Shown: positions 26,104-37,165, numbered from the stretch's first letter. The stretch is DNA of 64,000 bases from Platycnemis pennipes (GCA_933228895.1 OW121852.1:121391544-121455543), one strand, 5' to 3'. Numbers and translations: made by a program. The notes: generated by a model from the sequence alone, not told the origin.

Positions 26104-27085
26104 TTAATGTATGTGAATACATTTACAAAAGTTTCAAAAATGTATCTTTTAAATTAAGGCTTATGTGCAAGAGAAGACAAGCCCGTGACAATAGCTTTAT
26201 TCATCTCAGTCAATTCAAATTGTTCATATTTTCTCAGTTTTTTCATAAAACCGTAAAAATTGCGTTACATTATAGTGTTTTATCACTGCACACGTAAATG
26301 GTAAAACCACTGAAGCTCCCTCTGTTTGTGTTTTGGATCCAATTTCCTACTGATGGGAACTCAAATCTTCCCTCGCCATAATGCCGTGTAATATTCTTAT
26401 ATTGCGCTGAAATTTCGAAGTTCAGAAGTTATCGCAGGGAAGATGGGGGAGCATGGACTTGGATTGGGTAGGCGGTGGTAACAGAGGGATCGAGGGAGGA
26501 GGAACAATGCGATGGTTAGGAATGAGGTTGGACTGGAAAGAGGATGGATGATGGGGTCGAGGGATGAGGGTGGGCTCAGGGAGAGGGAGTGGCGGACGGA
26601 GCCTATCGGTCGGCTTGGAGGGGGCAGGTCGGCAGCGTGATAGATGAAAGGTAAACCGAGGATATTTAATTAGTGATTGTCATTTTCGTCCCTACAAACC
26701 TCTGTCTTCACCCTTGTCTTAACTCTCTTTCCTTATTTCGTACCTCCGTTCTACTCGTTCATCGCTTCATCTCCAATCCTATGGCCACTGTCATTTTAAG
26801 AGCCAGGATGGAAGAATGTAAGCTCACTTAAGAAATGCGTACGTATTTTGCACAGCTATCACACTATCAATAACATTTTCACTCAAAAAACTCAAAGAAA
26901 TTATCCTATATTTTTAATTATATGCATTATCTTAGACGTGCAACATATTTGTCTGCGTTTCTTAAAAATGCGATGGAAGAGTAATCGAATCTCTAGATAC
27001 TTGGTTCACGATGGCTATCATAATGAATTCGAGACAAATCTTCATATATATTTTGAAATTCCCGAAAATAGTCACGATAATATAT
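26104..27085. other. AT-rich stretch containing a G/A-rich block
   Basis: The interval separates the two direct-repeat units. A purine-rich block lies at about 26440-26640. No gene is recognised. Confidence 0.5.
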
Positions 27086-27179
27086 AGCCAGAAAAGTCAA
27101 ATGTTTAATCCTTAATAGTCCTGTGTGCGTCCCACTGTGGAATAACTTCTCATTTTTAGACAGTGTTTGTGTCGGCCCA
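27086..27179. repeat. direct repeat, unit 2
   Basis: Diverged second copy of 26001-26103, with small insertions and deletions. It shares agccagaaaa, tgtttaatccttaata and cagtgtttgtgtcg in the same order. Confidence 0.65.
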
Positions 27180-27397
27180 TCTCATGTTTTGTATATTTAT
27201 GTGATTGCTTAACCGAGACACGAAACCTGTGTGCATCGTGCCTTATTGAAATTTGCCTCATCGCAGGAAATAAGTTCCATTATCTAATTTTAAAGGTACT
27301 CTCTGCCGTCAACGAGCACATGAAATTTATGGCCATATTCTTTTTATTTTTGAACCGTATTGGCATCATTTTACTTATAGAAGTCATAATTTTACTT

Positions 27398-27448
27398 ATA
27401 GGCTAAGAGAGTGCATAGGTGTAAGCCCTATGCACTTTCTTATCCTAT
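27398..27448. repeat. imperfect hairpin
   Basis: The arms aagagagtgcataggt and ccctatgcactttctt (27405-27420 and 27426-27441) pair with one or two mismatches around a 5-base loop. Further pairing extends outward to 27398 and 27448 with one interruption. Confidence 0.6.
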
Positions 27449-28650
27449 TACAAAGACCTGGTGCATTGAAGAAGTGGAGATTGATAACTATGTGGTGATA
27501 AACTTTGAGTATTTTTTCTTGTCGGTTTTGGCATGGATATGTGTCTTACAAAAAATGCAATTTTTAAGTGATTGACCGGGGTTATGATGGTTCTCTTGGA
27601 CTTGGAGTCTGTACTCTGTTTGACCTTTTTCGATAAATTTCATTCATTTTTTATTACAAAATAATAGCATTTGGATTATGTTTTAATTGTCAAGATATAA
27701 AGTTAACACATGCCAGCTACTCAGAAACTAAGTACGTTTGCATTTTATTAAATACTTTCGTCAGTAGATAAATAATTTACTTCAGTGTCAGGTGGACTGA
27801 TTCCCCTGTGGCTGAAGCCCCTGCGGTGGATTTCATGTTAATTTATGTAGATATAGATGGCTCGTTGAGAACACTGACTCGGTAATAATAGTTATCTCCC
27901 TTTAAAAAGTCATCATGCTTGATGAACCAGTGGATTCAATATTAATTCCTCCAATCAAGGCTTTCTTCAGTCCAATCCATCAGTCACACCTGTCAAATTC
28001 ATTGCCGTCCAACATATCTTCCAGGCGTCTCTCTTTCCTACTCTTGATTTTTCCGGCACTCGTCCGCTGAAATAATTATTTTCTCGTTCATCTCTCATCC
28101 CTTTTTGATGCTTGGCATTCCCCTGGCATGATGTTAATTACTCATTTTTGATTTTGAGCCAACCTGCCAGCCATTTATACATTTAGAAAAGTCATGGCGT
28201 GCGGTATCAAAATAAAATGTGATTCTCTTGTATAGCATTCGAGGGAAATTACGGGAAACTATCAAATGAACTCGTTATGACTGCATAGGAATTCTTCAGT
28301 CTACTCACTCTCTTTCTCCCTCTCTGAAACTCCATTCAGTTTCAGGGTGACAGAAAGACGTTATTTTTCGGTTCAGAATTCTGTGAAAGTGACGCAGCAT
28401 TTGTAGTGGACGCATGTATGACTGCGTACATTCTACTTATATTTCATGATACATACCTTGTAAGCAAAAGAAAAACTAAGACCAGCTTTTCCTAGCTAAT
28501 CAAAGTCCAATGAACGCGCCCGAGGAAAAAGATTCGAGAAATCATAAATATTTTAGTCGACGGCTTAAAAAAAAAGGCAAATGATATTTCATTTATCGAG
28601 GTTCCTTTGTTTTCCGCTTCGCCTTGGATTCCTCATTGCCCTTACCGTCT
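27449..28650. other. AT-rich stretch
   Basis: No recognised gene or repeat. Confidence 0.5.
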
Positions 28651-29065
28651 ACCTTTAGACGTGGATTGTGTCCAGACGCACGACAGTCATTCGATCATTA
28701 CACTCGACAATTAACCCGACCCACTCCCCCCACCGAGAGACAAAGCATTCTCCTTCCTCTTCCCATCGTCTGCTGCGCTTAAGGATACTCTCGCCGCTCA
28801 CTCGGGGAAAAGCAATGGACGGGTTTCCATCATGGCGCGGACATTGATTTATCCGTCCTCGATTCTCAATCCTTGAGCCGCCTACAGTCACATCTCCCGT
28901 CCCTCCTTTATTTCTCCTTCTTTCCTTCTTCTCACCGCCCTTCCCCGCATCCGTCGGCGGCTCCTCTTATTCCGTTCACCGTCTTCGCAGACGGAGGCTT
29001 CGGCCACTAACTGAGTCCGCCGAAGTTTCTGCTCGTCTCATCTCTCCCCGAGAAAAGAAGCTATC
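28651..29065. repeat. C/T-rich, CpG-containing block
   Basis: The plus strand is pyrimidine-rich at 28850-29060. The 78-codon minus-strand frame at 28655-28891 is not recognised. Confidence 0.45.
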
Positions 29066-29435
29066 GAATTGAACTAGAGCATAAGCAGTGCGATACATTC
29101 TTGTTATTTTTTGGTATTTGAAAAGTAGATGTCGTTCGTAAGTACTCCACATATTCCAACGGGAAGTAACGGTGTGCTGGATTTTGTACTAGTGTGAGTC
29201 TTCTTGATTTACGAAGACATCGTTAACTCCTGCCAAGCATTTTGGAATGGTCTTTACCTTCCACTGCATTTTCATATCTGTACTATTTGTGGTAGTACAG
29301 ATTTTTGTGACTGGAGATGAGATTACAAATATCCATCCATTGGGTTCGTAATGGAGCTTATTATTTTGTATCTTAATCATATGTTTTCTGATAGTTGTTA
29401 TTCAGAGGAAGCTTCCAATGCGTGATGTAATTAAC
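29066..29435. other. AT-rich stretch
   Basis: No recognised gene or repeat. Confidence 0.5.
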
Positions 29436-29439
29436 GCCA

Positions 29440-29722
29440 TTAAGGATAAGTGGGTATTTAGGTAGAGGCTGGACCTTTTGGGGAGTGGGGGAAGAGCAGA
29501 GAGAAACCCAGCGTACGCAATAACCTTGGCACATTTCTAAAGGAAAAGTGCAGAGAGATCAATGGTTTGTCGTCCCATCAAACGGATGGAGCACTGAACC
29601 TGAAGTTCTGACCATATAGCACTCTAGTTAGGACCGGTTTATCGCAGAAAAAATGTGACACTGCCGGGATGCAAACCAGAGCCCTCCAAACAGGAGTTCA
29701 GTAGTCCGCCATACCAACCTGA
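29440..29722 (-). repeat. tRNA-derived SINE, family A, copy 2
   Basis: On the minus strand an A-box-like AGGTTGGTATGGCGGAC (29704-29720) is followed by a B-box-like GGTTTGCATCCC (29666-29677). The segment ggaccggttta near 29632 matches gaccggttta in copy 1, and the core gagaaacccagcgt lies at 29501-29514. All three landmarks fall in the same order as in copies 1 and 3. Confidence 0.7.
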
Positions 29723-29784
29723 TCCCCTTTTCTTTCTTATTACTATTGGAAATGAAAATCCACTTTGTGCGTCCCACACAAAGA

Positions 29785-29825
29785 TTTTATTGGTTTCGAC
29801 AAAACATGTCATTATCAAGGTTGAT
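29785..29825 (-). ncRNA. hammerhead-like motif (Penelope-like element relic), copy 1
   Basis: On the minus strand the order is TTGATAA, a 4-bp stem (GACA 29807-29810 with TGTC 29798-29801), then GAAA (29794-29797) and CC. The hammerhead core is CUGANGA, stem II, GAAA. The first box is degenerate, but stem II and GAAA are intact. Hammerhead motifs are known in Penelope-like retroelements. Assignment to that class here is inference. Confidence 0.45.
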
Positions 29826-30040
29826 TGCCAGAATTTGAAGCATTATTCTACGTTTTTCTATTTTTTTTCTTATTACTACCTTATTGATCAGGACCGATAT
29901 TGTGCTTTTAGCTCGATATCGGTGGGATCGCCAGAGGGGTGCATAGGTAATATCTTAGACGTATATTGTTAAATTAGTGAAGTAGAGAACATTCAAATGA
30001 AATTTTTGGTGATTTCGCCGAAACTTTTATGTTTTGAAAC

Positions 30041-30085
30041 GGCCCGGTTTTGACGTAGATACCTACATACCACGTCGTCTTCAGA
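30041..30085 (-). ncRNA. hammerhead-like motif (Penelope-like element relic), copy 2
   Basis: On the minus strand an intact CTGAAGA box (30079-30085) is followed by a 5-bp stem, GACGT (30073-30077) with ACGTC (30053-30057), enclosing a 15-base loop. The next bases are AAAACCGGGCCG, where the core would require GAAA. The first box and stem II are intact and the second box has lost its G, so self-cleavage is unlikely. It lies about 220 bases from copy 1 in the same orientation. Confidence 0.45.
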
Positions 30086-30091
30086 TATTTA

Positions 30092-30154
30092 AACATTTAT
30101 GTTGAGTTTCTTCTCAACATAAACATTTAAACAATTTAAATATTTATGTTGAGA
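30092..30154. repeat. local inverted and direct repeat of a 16-mer
   Basis: aaacatttatgttgag (30092-30107) is followed after 6 bases by its near reverse complement (30114-30129, 2 mismatches). A third, direct copy, aatatttatgttgag, lies at about 30140-30154. The hairpin sits directly beside the hammerhead-like motif on its 5' side. Confidence 0.65.
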
Positions 30155-32090
30155 AAAGTTTGTAAGATTATGGAGCGGCAAGTTGAAAAAAGAAGGTTAA
30201 CTAAGGCTAATTGCGTATAGCGAGAAAGGAAAGAAAGTCGGATTGAATTCGAAGGATGAAGAGTAAGTGGCTGGGGAAGTATTGAAAGGTTAGAAAAGTC
30301 GGCAATACAGGGAAGAATGACGGTAACGAGGAAGAAAAAATGGAAATTTGGAGTAAATGAGAAAATACAATGATGTGAAGATTTCATTACAAGAATATTG
30401 TTGTGAGCACATGCTCTGTGATGCTTATCGCAACAAGAAAAGGTTGGTGCGAATTGGGCAAACTGTTCATGAATAGATTAAGTGATGACGATTGATTGAT
30501 TGAACTTCCATAAGAAGCGCGCATTTGACTGTGTGAAATGGTTCCCAATGATGCGTCACGAGATGAAAGGCGATGTAAGTGACTGCCTCCGAATCCGCAT
30601 GCACGGTGAACAGAGCGGCAGCTTCGTGCAGGACGCCCGGGAGAGATTGGAGGGAGTTTACCCCGTGACGGATGAGGTAACACGAAAGAGGTCACGCGAA
30701 TGAGCTCTTCCCAACCCGTAAAAGGTATTCCTTAAAAGGGAATGATGAAGGAAAGGGTATTAGGGAGCGGAGCGGGGGGATTCTTTTCGGATTCTTGCCA
30801 CGGTTGATTCCGCTTCATATGAGGAAAAGTGGTGCTCGCATTTTTTCCTGGTTCCGGCGTTTAGTGGGAACCGATGCATCAACAGATGAGCTGGCTGTGG
30901 AAGATTTTCCCTGTTCCTCTTTTTTTAGCCGAACGTAAGGCTCGATACTGATTCATTTTCTCCGAATCTAGTATTTTGAGGAAAGTTAGCTCTAATGACT
31001 AGTCCTCCTGGAGCTCGGTTACGCACAATGTCCATCCTTAGAGAACCGAATGTTATTTGGAATACATAGCTTGAAGCGCTGAGTGACGAATTTTAGTGTT
31101 TGTAATAAAACTTAAAATTTATCACAAAAAGTAATATAAATAGGTGAATAGATAGAATATATATACCAGTGAAAAGAGAGGGGGGAAGAGCATGTCTAAT
31201 TGTCTAAATGCTCTCCGATTTAGAATCTAGGAAGCCCTATTGGAAATTTAAAGCATTATTCTACGTTCTATTTTTACATATTATTGTCCTATGTATTTAT
31301 TATCTACAGAAAATATCCTGACTAATTTTCCCCTGCCAGTTTCAATCATAATCAATACTCATAATCAATTTCAAGCTACTGCCATTGCTGTTCAGATCTG
31401 TTATATATTAAGGTCGATTTGTGGAAGTATTTTCTGGTGTACTGGGGGAGGGCTTAGGGTAGCGTACCGTAAATTGAGATTTATATGCATCGCTTTGCCT
31501 CTTTCTCGCAATAAATTGTCTTTTCAATCTCCATTACTGAATCCTCCATTACTGAAGTCTTCATGCATTGCCTTTCTAGCAAATTGTACCCGGAGAAAAA
31601 AGTTTTTTTATATATTTTTTTAATATGTATGTACTATAATTTTCTAGCTAAAAATAATGAACGAATATGCAGCCCGGCAAGCAATAAGGAATCGTATTTT
31701 TGTTCACCAGCGTTCCATGGCATTTCAGATAAATCCTTTCTCTACAAATATGATGCATAGTGGGTTTAACGTGATGTATCACCAGTGGATTAAATCGAAT
31801 TAGAACCCAGTACTAAGCAGTGCATTGATTGCCCAGAATCGTTGGACACCGCTTTATCTTCTGCATTACACCAGCTTGACCCGTAGAACACTTTTAATAC
31901 CTCGGCAACGTCAGCGCGCAGTGGTAAATTTCCTTTGGGCTGGTAATTTTAACTATGCCTAAACGCTGTAGGCTGTGAGGATGAACAGCGATTACCAATG
32001 AAAATGAGCCGGCCTAGCCGACAGGCTCTCGTTTAAATTTTCTGGATTCATTCTTTCCTCCACTATCTCCTCCGAAGCCTGGTGGCAGCC
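30155..32090. other. mixed stretch without a recognised gene
   Basis: Short frames only. A string of about 25 bases around agcattattctacgtt near 31252 resembles 29838-29862 in the same orientation, which may mark another fragment of the element around 29800. A 12-base unit, tccattactgaa, occurs twice near 31538-31555. Confidence 0.45.
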
Positions 32091-32091
32091 T

Positions 32092-32322
32092 TTATTCGTC
32101 GCCTCCGTTCCCGGAGATCGCGCTGATTAATTCCGCCTTGGTCGACTCCGAAGTGAGACCTCCAATCAGAGCCAACTCGGGTAACGAGAAAGCCATAAGG
32201 CAGGCTCGTTTGGCATTTCCTGGTTTTCTGATGCGTTCATATCCTTCCTGAGGAGAGGACTGCTTCCCTAGGATGTCCAAAGTTAGCAAGCCGTCCGTCG
32301 CCGAGACTATTCCGCCTTCCAT
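32092..32322 (-). other. unrecognised 76-codon frame
   Basis: The frame has balanced composition (Leu, Ser, Gly, Glu and Ala all present) and lies outside the polarised blocks, so composition alone explains it less well than most. I see no domain, signal peptide or membrane segment, and no splice sites bracket it clearly. It is not recognised and could be a chance frame. Confidence 0.15.
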
Positions 32323-33220
32323 GGATTGACGAAGAACTCAGCTTTCTCTCTCTTGTGTGGCTTGCGCCGACTCTTTGAGAATGAAGCCAAGATGATGGAG
32401 TCAGAAATAAAGAATACTATCGTGGAGATGAGAGTGATAAATACTATTATAGTGGTATAAAAATCGCATTAAAACGATGGTCGTGGTCGGTATTCTTTTA
32501 TGTAAAGAGAGATGAATCGAGTAATACTTTTGTTGTCATGCTTGCCCTGGAAAAGAACTGATTTTTCTTTTTTTCAATTTCTATTTTTGCCCCACATTTT
32601 CTGATTACTTTGAGGCTTCAAGACAGGTCAATTTGCTAAACTTTATGTTATCTCATTCTGAATTTTTTAAAGCGTGTGTGAAATGTGTGAAGCACTTTTC
32701 AACGCACGCAACTTTTAATGTTTCCCGAGTTTTGGCTGCATGCTGCAAATTCCCTTCTTTTGTCAGATTCAGGCGATATTTTCAATAATTTTTCGTTGAA
32801 AACTCTTTTCCACGCCAACTCCATTCCTTCAAAATAATGAGTTTTTGATGGAAATTAAATCTTCCGCCCACCTTGGTGGTGAATGACATATCTGCCAGTT
32901 GGATGATAAGTAATCAAAATTTAGAGAAACGTTTGATACTGGCAAAATCAGACTAATTAATGAATAATATGATATCGTACTAGAATGTTTTATCACAACT
33001 TATTCTCTGTATTTTGAAATACGGAGCACATTGCTTGAAATATCATTTATGTCCTGATAGTATATGACTAACAAGCTCACTTGGCAAAAACTGATTATAG
33101 TTGGACTGTTAAGAATATTTCGCAAACAGGTGGAACATTGACTTAGATGTTAAATACCGAAAATGATGATGATTACTTGTGTTTCATGTTACCAGACTGA
33201 AGTAAAACAAAAATATAATA
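32323..33220. other. AT-rich stretch
   Basis: No recognised gene or repeat. It lies directly upstream of the candidate micro-exon. Confidence 0.5.
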
Positions 33221-33291
33221 GTTTCGCTAATGCTTCTTCTATTTTCTTATGTGTGCTTTCCGATTCTTATATACTTTGTTTCTTTTTGCAG

Positions 33292-33340
33292 GTATGTTTC
33301 ATTGGAAATTAAATTTCCCAATCATGATGTTGACGACATG
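33292..33340 (+). CDS. candidate 49-nt internal micro-exon
   Basis: A pyrimidine-rich tract ending ttgtttctttttgcag (to 33291) precedes the segment, and an excellent donor, gacatg|gtaagt, follows it at 33341. A possible branch site, gctaat, lies near 33226. The only frame open across the exon reads YVSLEIKFPNHDVDDM. It would enter after one base of a split codon and leave at a codon boundary. The residues are charged and non-repetitive, unlike the low-complexity frames elsewhere. I cannot name the protein. If real, it marks a plus-strand gene with long introns spanning this part of the window. No partner exon was found, so a chance match remains possible. Confidence 0.45.
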
Positions 33341-34475
33341 GTAAGTTTAAATATAAATATTATGTTTCCCGCACAAAATATTAGATTAATGATGGTAAAA
33401 GCAATGAGGTTTCTGAGCAGATAGTTTTTGTTTTTAACGCAATTAGTAATGGAAATCTTTACGAAATAGGTACCTACATAATTGGAATTTTTTAATGCAT
33501 CTTACAAGTTCAGTAGAATGTAGCTCCTATTTCCGCCCCAGCGTATGTGTTAAAGAAGATCCACTACATAATCTCATGCTTTACGAACCATTTAAGATGT
33601 TATTGACTCTTAGAGGGTACATTTTGTTTTAAGTTTGCATGTGCTCTACTGATTGAAATGGTGAAAATTAAACTAATTCACATCGATCCCATCAGACTTA
33701 TTTTGACATATGAGTGAGGATTATTCACACTTCTCCTTGTATATGATGAGTCAAACGTGTACCACCCTTCGCCACCAAGAATTCGTGAGCGCAGCCATTC
33801 GTGTGGCGTCTCCAACTTTGAGCGCGGAGATTCATGGAAGTGTTACCAAGAGGGCGTGGGTTCATAGTGAAAGATATTTTATTTCCTAGCCGCTGGCGGA
33901 TGAGAGCGAGGAAGGTTTGGGTGCCTCTTGCAGGAACAAATGGGGTTTGCAATCATGTTTAACGGCCCTCATAATTTTGGATGGGTTGAAATTAGTGACT
34001 AAACGATGGATATTCGGTCCCTAGCTTGCGAAAGATAACTTGTGCTCAAAATATTTCATGAATACTAAGCATAAAACTGGAAATGTGTTTTCGTGTGTTA
34101 TCTACGTGATATGCACTGTAAAATCTCATTTATTTGTGTGCCTAAACATTAGCACATGTGTGTATACATGTTTAGTGTAAAATCATCTCCTGCATTTCAC
34201 ACTCGAGGTGGCGAGGCAGGGTGTTCTTTAGATGTGCAATCCTTTTGGTATCCCTCCATGTCCTTTTGCACTGGTAGTGTTAGTGTTATGCAATGTGACT
34301 CAAAGTTGCCTCCTAAAATGGCAATATCCATGAGTTCCACCAAAGTTGTTACTTTTATTTTCTCATGGCATAACTATCTCACATGTCTTGTCTTCATCTA
34401 CATCAAATTATTACTCAGCATGCCAACTCATGATTTTGTGATTGGGAGTAACACCACATCCAACTTAGAACTATG
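33341..34475. other. AT-rich stretch, intronic if the micro-exon is real
   Basis: No further exon with matching phase is evident. A taggtaccta palindrome occurs near 33469. Confidence 0.45.
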
Positions 34476-34479
34476 AAGA

Positions 34480-34630
34480 CCTCTCTTACAACTATTCAGC
34501 ACAAAATGCCACCACAAATATCCATGCCCCAGGAAGTGAAAATTTACTTTGACGGGATTCAAATCCGTTACCTCGGGATTGATAGCTAGGGATTTCCTCC
34601 ACCTCCGACCACCACCGGTTACCACATATT
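34480..34630 (-). repeat. tRNA-derived SINE head, different body
   Basis: On the minus strand GTGGTAACCGGTGGTGGTCGG (34605-34625) serves as an A-box region and GGATTTGAATCC (34555-34566) is a good B box, about 40 bases apart. The downstream body (GCATGGATATTTGTGGTGGC) lacks the family A core, so this is a separate family or a truncated copy. Confidence 0.5.
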
Positions 34631-35060
34631 AGGGTACATATGTACATCTGATACGAAGACATGTATGAGTTCTGGGGTAAATGCTGGAAATGAATCAGCT
34701 TTGCGTGGCTAAAAATGGGTAGCCATTGCTGGGGACTCAAATTGCTTAAGGTGCAACTTGAAAAGGGTGTAGCGAAAGAAAATGAAGTGCTTTCGCCATG
34801 AGATGGCATTTATTGAAAAAAGTTGCTTTTTTTCCAAAAGATTAACGATGAAGTGGACTTTCCGAGAGCTACCGTAGAGCAGCGCGTCGGTCGCTTTGCC
34901 AAACCGCAAACGACCGCCAATATACGTTTTCCACGTTCGTCCCGGATTAGTTGTGATTAATGTTGATCATTTAACATAATGGATAACCACACTCGCATCC
35001 CAACCTTTTTTTTTAAAAAAAGGAACCCCCTGAACAGAGTTAACGCTGTGGTGAGCGGTT
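34631..35060. other. mixed stretch
   Basis: Overlapping minus-strand frames are present, but none is recognised. A run of T and A at about 35007-35020 forms a short self-complementary stretch. Confidence 0.45.
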
Positions 35061-35470
35061 TTGGAGATTATTTTTCGTGATTTTTTCGGGTCAGCGCGAT
35101 TGGCCTTTGCTCCTCCACTTCAGCATCATTGCTTCCCCTCAAAATCCCGCGTACGCGTGTACACATCCTTGCCGTCGCTTCCTCTCAAAGCAAAGTCTTC
35201 CTCCCTCGCCGTCTCCTGCTTCTTCTTCCTCTCCCCTGTCCGTTTCTCCTTTCTCGGCCTGAGCCGACCTGTTGAACAGTGGACCAGTCCTCCCCCTCCA
35301 CATCGCCAGCAGCACATCCCCTCCCCTTCCACCCCCCACCCCCCTCTCTCTGCCCCACCCAGGCGTCCGGGCGATGACCGAACCCCCCTTCCCGCCCACC
35401 AGTCCGAAGCCCACCCGCCTCCATATGCCCCCTTGAGCCAGCGAGACAGGGATCGGGGCAGAATCATCCT
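35061..35470. repeat. C/T-rich polarised block
   Basis: Pyrimidine-rich plus strand. Overlapping frames up to 170 codons in several phases are low-complexity (Pro/Ser on the plus strand, Gly/Arg on the minus). Confidence 0.55.
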
Positions 35471-36480
35471 GACAGCAGCGTCATGTAGAATTTCAATAAT
35501 ATACACACAATACCTGAATGTTATAATGAGAGTTCTACTAGATTATATTGATAGGATAGCGTGTAGTCCCTGAATGCTGTTCCCCTTGCATGGAAGTTGT
35601 ATCTTACCTTAATGTCCAATCTACATTTCTTACGTTAAAACCTCCCATAGTCCATTGTTTCTACCTCCCATTATGTTTTCCGGAACTCCTATTCCACTCT
35701 TGCCTCTTCCATTCTTAGCGAACATTCTACCTTTTATTATATTTTCCAATCGGTATGTATTCTATCACATCTTGGAGCATACTCAATACAATATTGTTGT
35801 TGTCACATAATATCTTTAGCCAACATCCTTTCCTCTCATCGACCATCTTCAGCACATGTTTCTTACCCCCTTCTCTCTCTCTCCATAGCCCTCTCCTTCC
35901 ACTAAATCATCTTCATCTTACCTTACCACACATATCTCATAAGGCCATCGATTTCTGCATAACCTCTTTCCAAAAGGATAGGTTTCCTGAACTAGCGGTT
36001 TCATTATTAATTATATTAGTGGACTATGATCCTAAGGAATTAACATCAAAGTGAATCAAGCCAAGTACAAAGCAATTCCAAATGCGACGGGCGAAGGATG
36101 AAACAATATTTTTGATCTCTCGTATCATCCATCATCCATGGAGAACGTTTTTGGGGCAATGGTACTTTAAACTTGCCTTAGTTATATCTATAGTTTTGCT
36201 ATCCTCGGAAGTCATTGTGGAATGACTTTGCAATGCCGAGACATAACTCTTGCGCTAGGAGTGTATGAAACTCTTACTCATGGCAATCGAAGATGAGACC
36301 TACATGCTCTGTGTAGCTTTGAAGAAAAATCCTTAATGGCGTGTTGATTTTTCCGGAGACGATGCCATTAATTTGAATTATTTATGCACGTCAGTACCAT
36401 GGTAATAACCAACAAAAATAATTCAACACATTTAAGGTTATAAAAAAGAAAAAACTTAGTTCTTTTCCACAAATATATTT
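35471..36480. other. AT-rich stretch
   Basis: Part of it (35800-35950) is T/C-rich. No recognised gene. Confidence 0.5.
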
Positions 36481-36490
36481 AAAACAAATC

Positions 36491-36547
36491 AACCGGTTTC
36501 GGCCTTCTCAGGCCATTCTCAAGATTACACTGTAATCTTGAGAATGG
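36491..36547 (-). ncRNA. hammerhead-like motif fused to a perfect palindrome
   Basis: On the minus strand GGCC-TGAGAA-GGCC (36501-36514) forms a stem followed by GAAA (36497-36500) and CCGGTT. The order stem II, GAAA, CCGG is typical of hammerhead-type motifs in Penelope-like elements. The upstream box reads CTTGAGAAT rather than CTGATGA. That same stretch is half of a perfect inverted repeat with 16-bp arms (36513-36528 and 36532-36547) and a 3-base loop. This suggests two element ends joined head to head. Confidence 0.5.
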
Positions 36548-36720
36548 AGAATCTTAAGGTTACTTGAAAAATGTATGTATAATATCGATGTGGTCGAAAC
36601 TCCGGAAATTAACGTCACAATGGTGTTCAAATAACAATCGACTGAGAAGTATCGTTTCGGGCGTAGGTCGAGTATAGATCGCCCTTCTACCCCGGCAGGA
36701 TCACTAGTCAGTACTGACTC
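36548..36720. other. unassigned spacer
   Basis: Nothing recognised between the palindrome and the C-rich block. Confidence 0.4.
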
Positions 36721-37165
36721 AGTAGTCACCCACCCCAGCACCGCCTGACTCTCCCCTCACGCTCTCCCTTCCATGTCCCCCCCCCCCCCCCACACCCTCG
36801 GTTCCATCCCCTCCAGCAGACGACAGCTCGGCCTCCCCGAAATCCTCCCCCCTCCTCTTTACCCCCCCCCCCACCTCCCATCCCTCCCGAGTCACACAAA
36901 CTGACCGGCCGCAATCCCCAGAGCACCAACCCCACGCGGCAGCCCGAACGAGTCCTCCCAGCCCACAACGCCTCCTTTATCCCACTGCCCTGTATCCAGG
37001 GAAGCCCTTCGTTTCCCTCCTGACCCTGTGCCCTCCAGTCCCCCCACCCCCTCCATCGAATACACCCCGAAATCCCTTACCTAACCCTTTCAGGCCATTT
37101 CGCTCCCAATGCCCCTGAACCGAGCCGTGTTTAGTCGGACAGCGGTGTTTCACTGAACCCAAGAA
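36721..37165. repeat. C-rich polarised block with two poly-C runs
   Basis: Runs of 15 C at 36777-36791 and 11 C at 36862-36872. The plus strand is strongly C-rich throughout and antisense frames are Gly-rich. Confidence 0.6.

Noticed and set aside
29838..31280. Shared string of about 25 bases around agcattattctacgtt at 29838 and 31252
   Set aside because: Too short to define an element; recorded only in the stretch descriptions.
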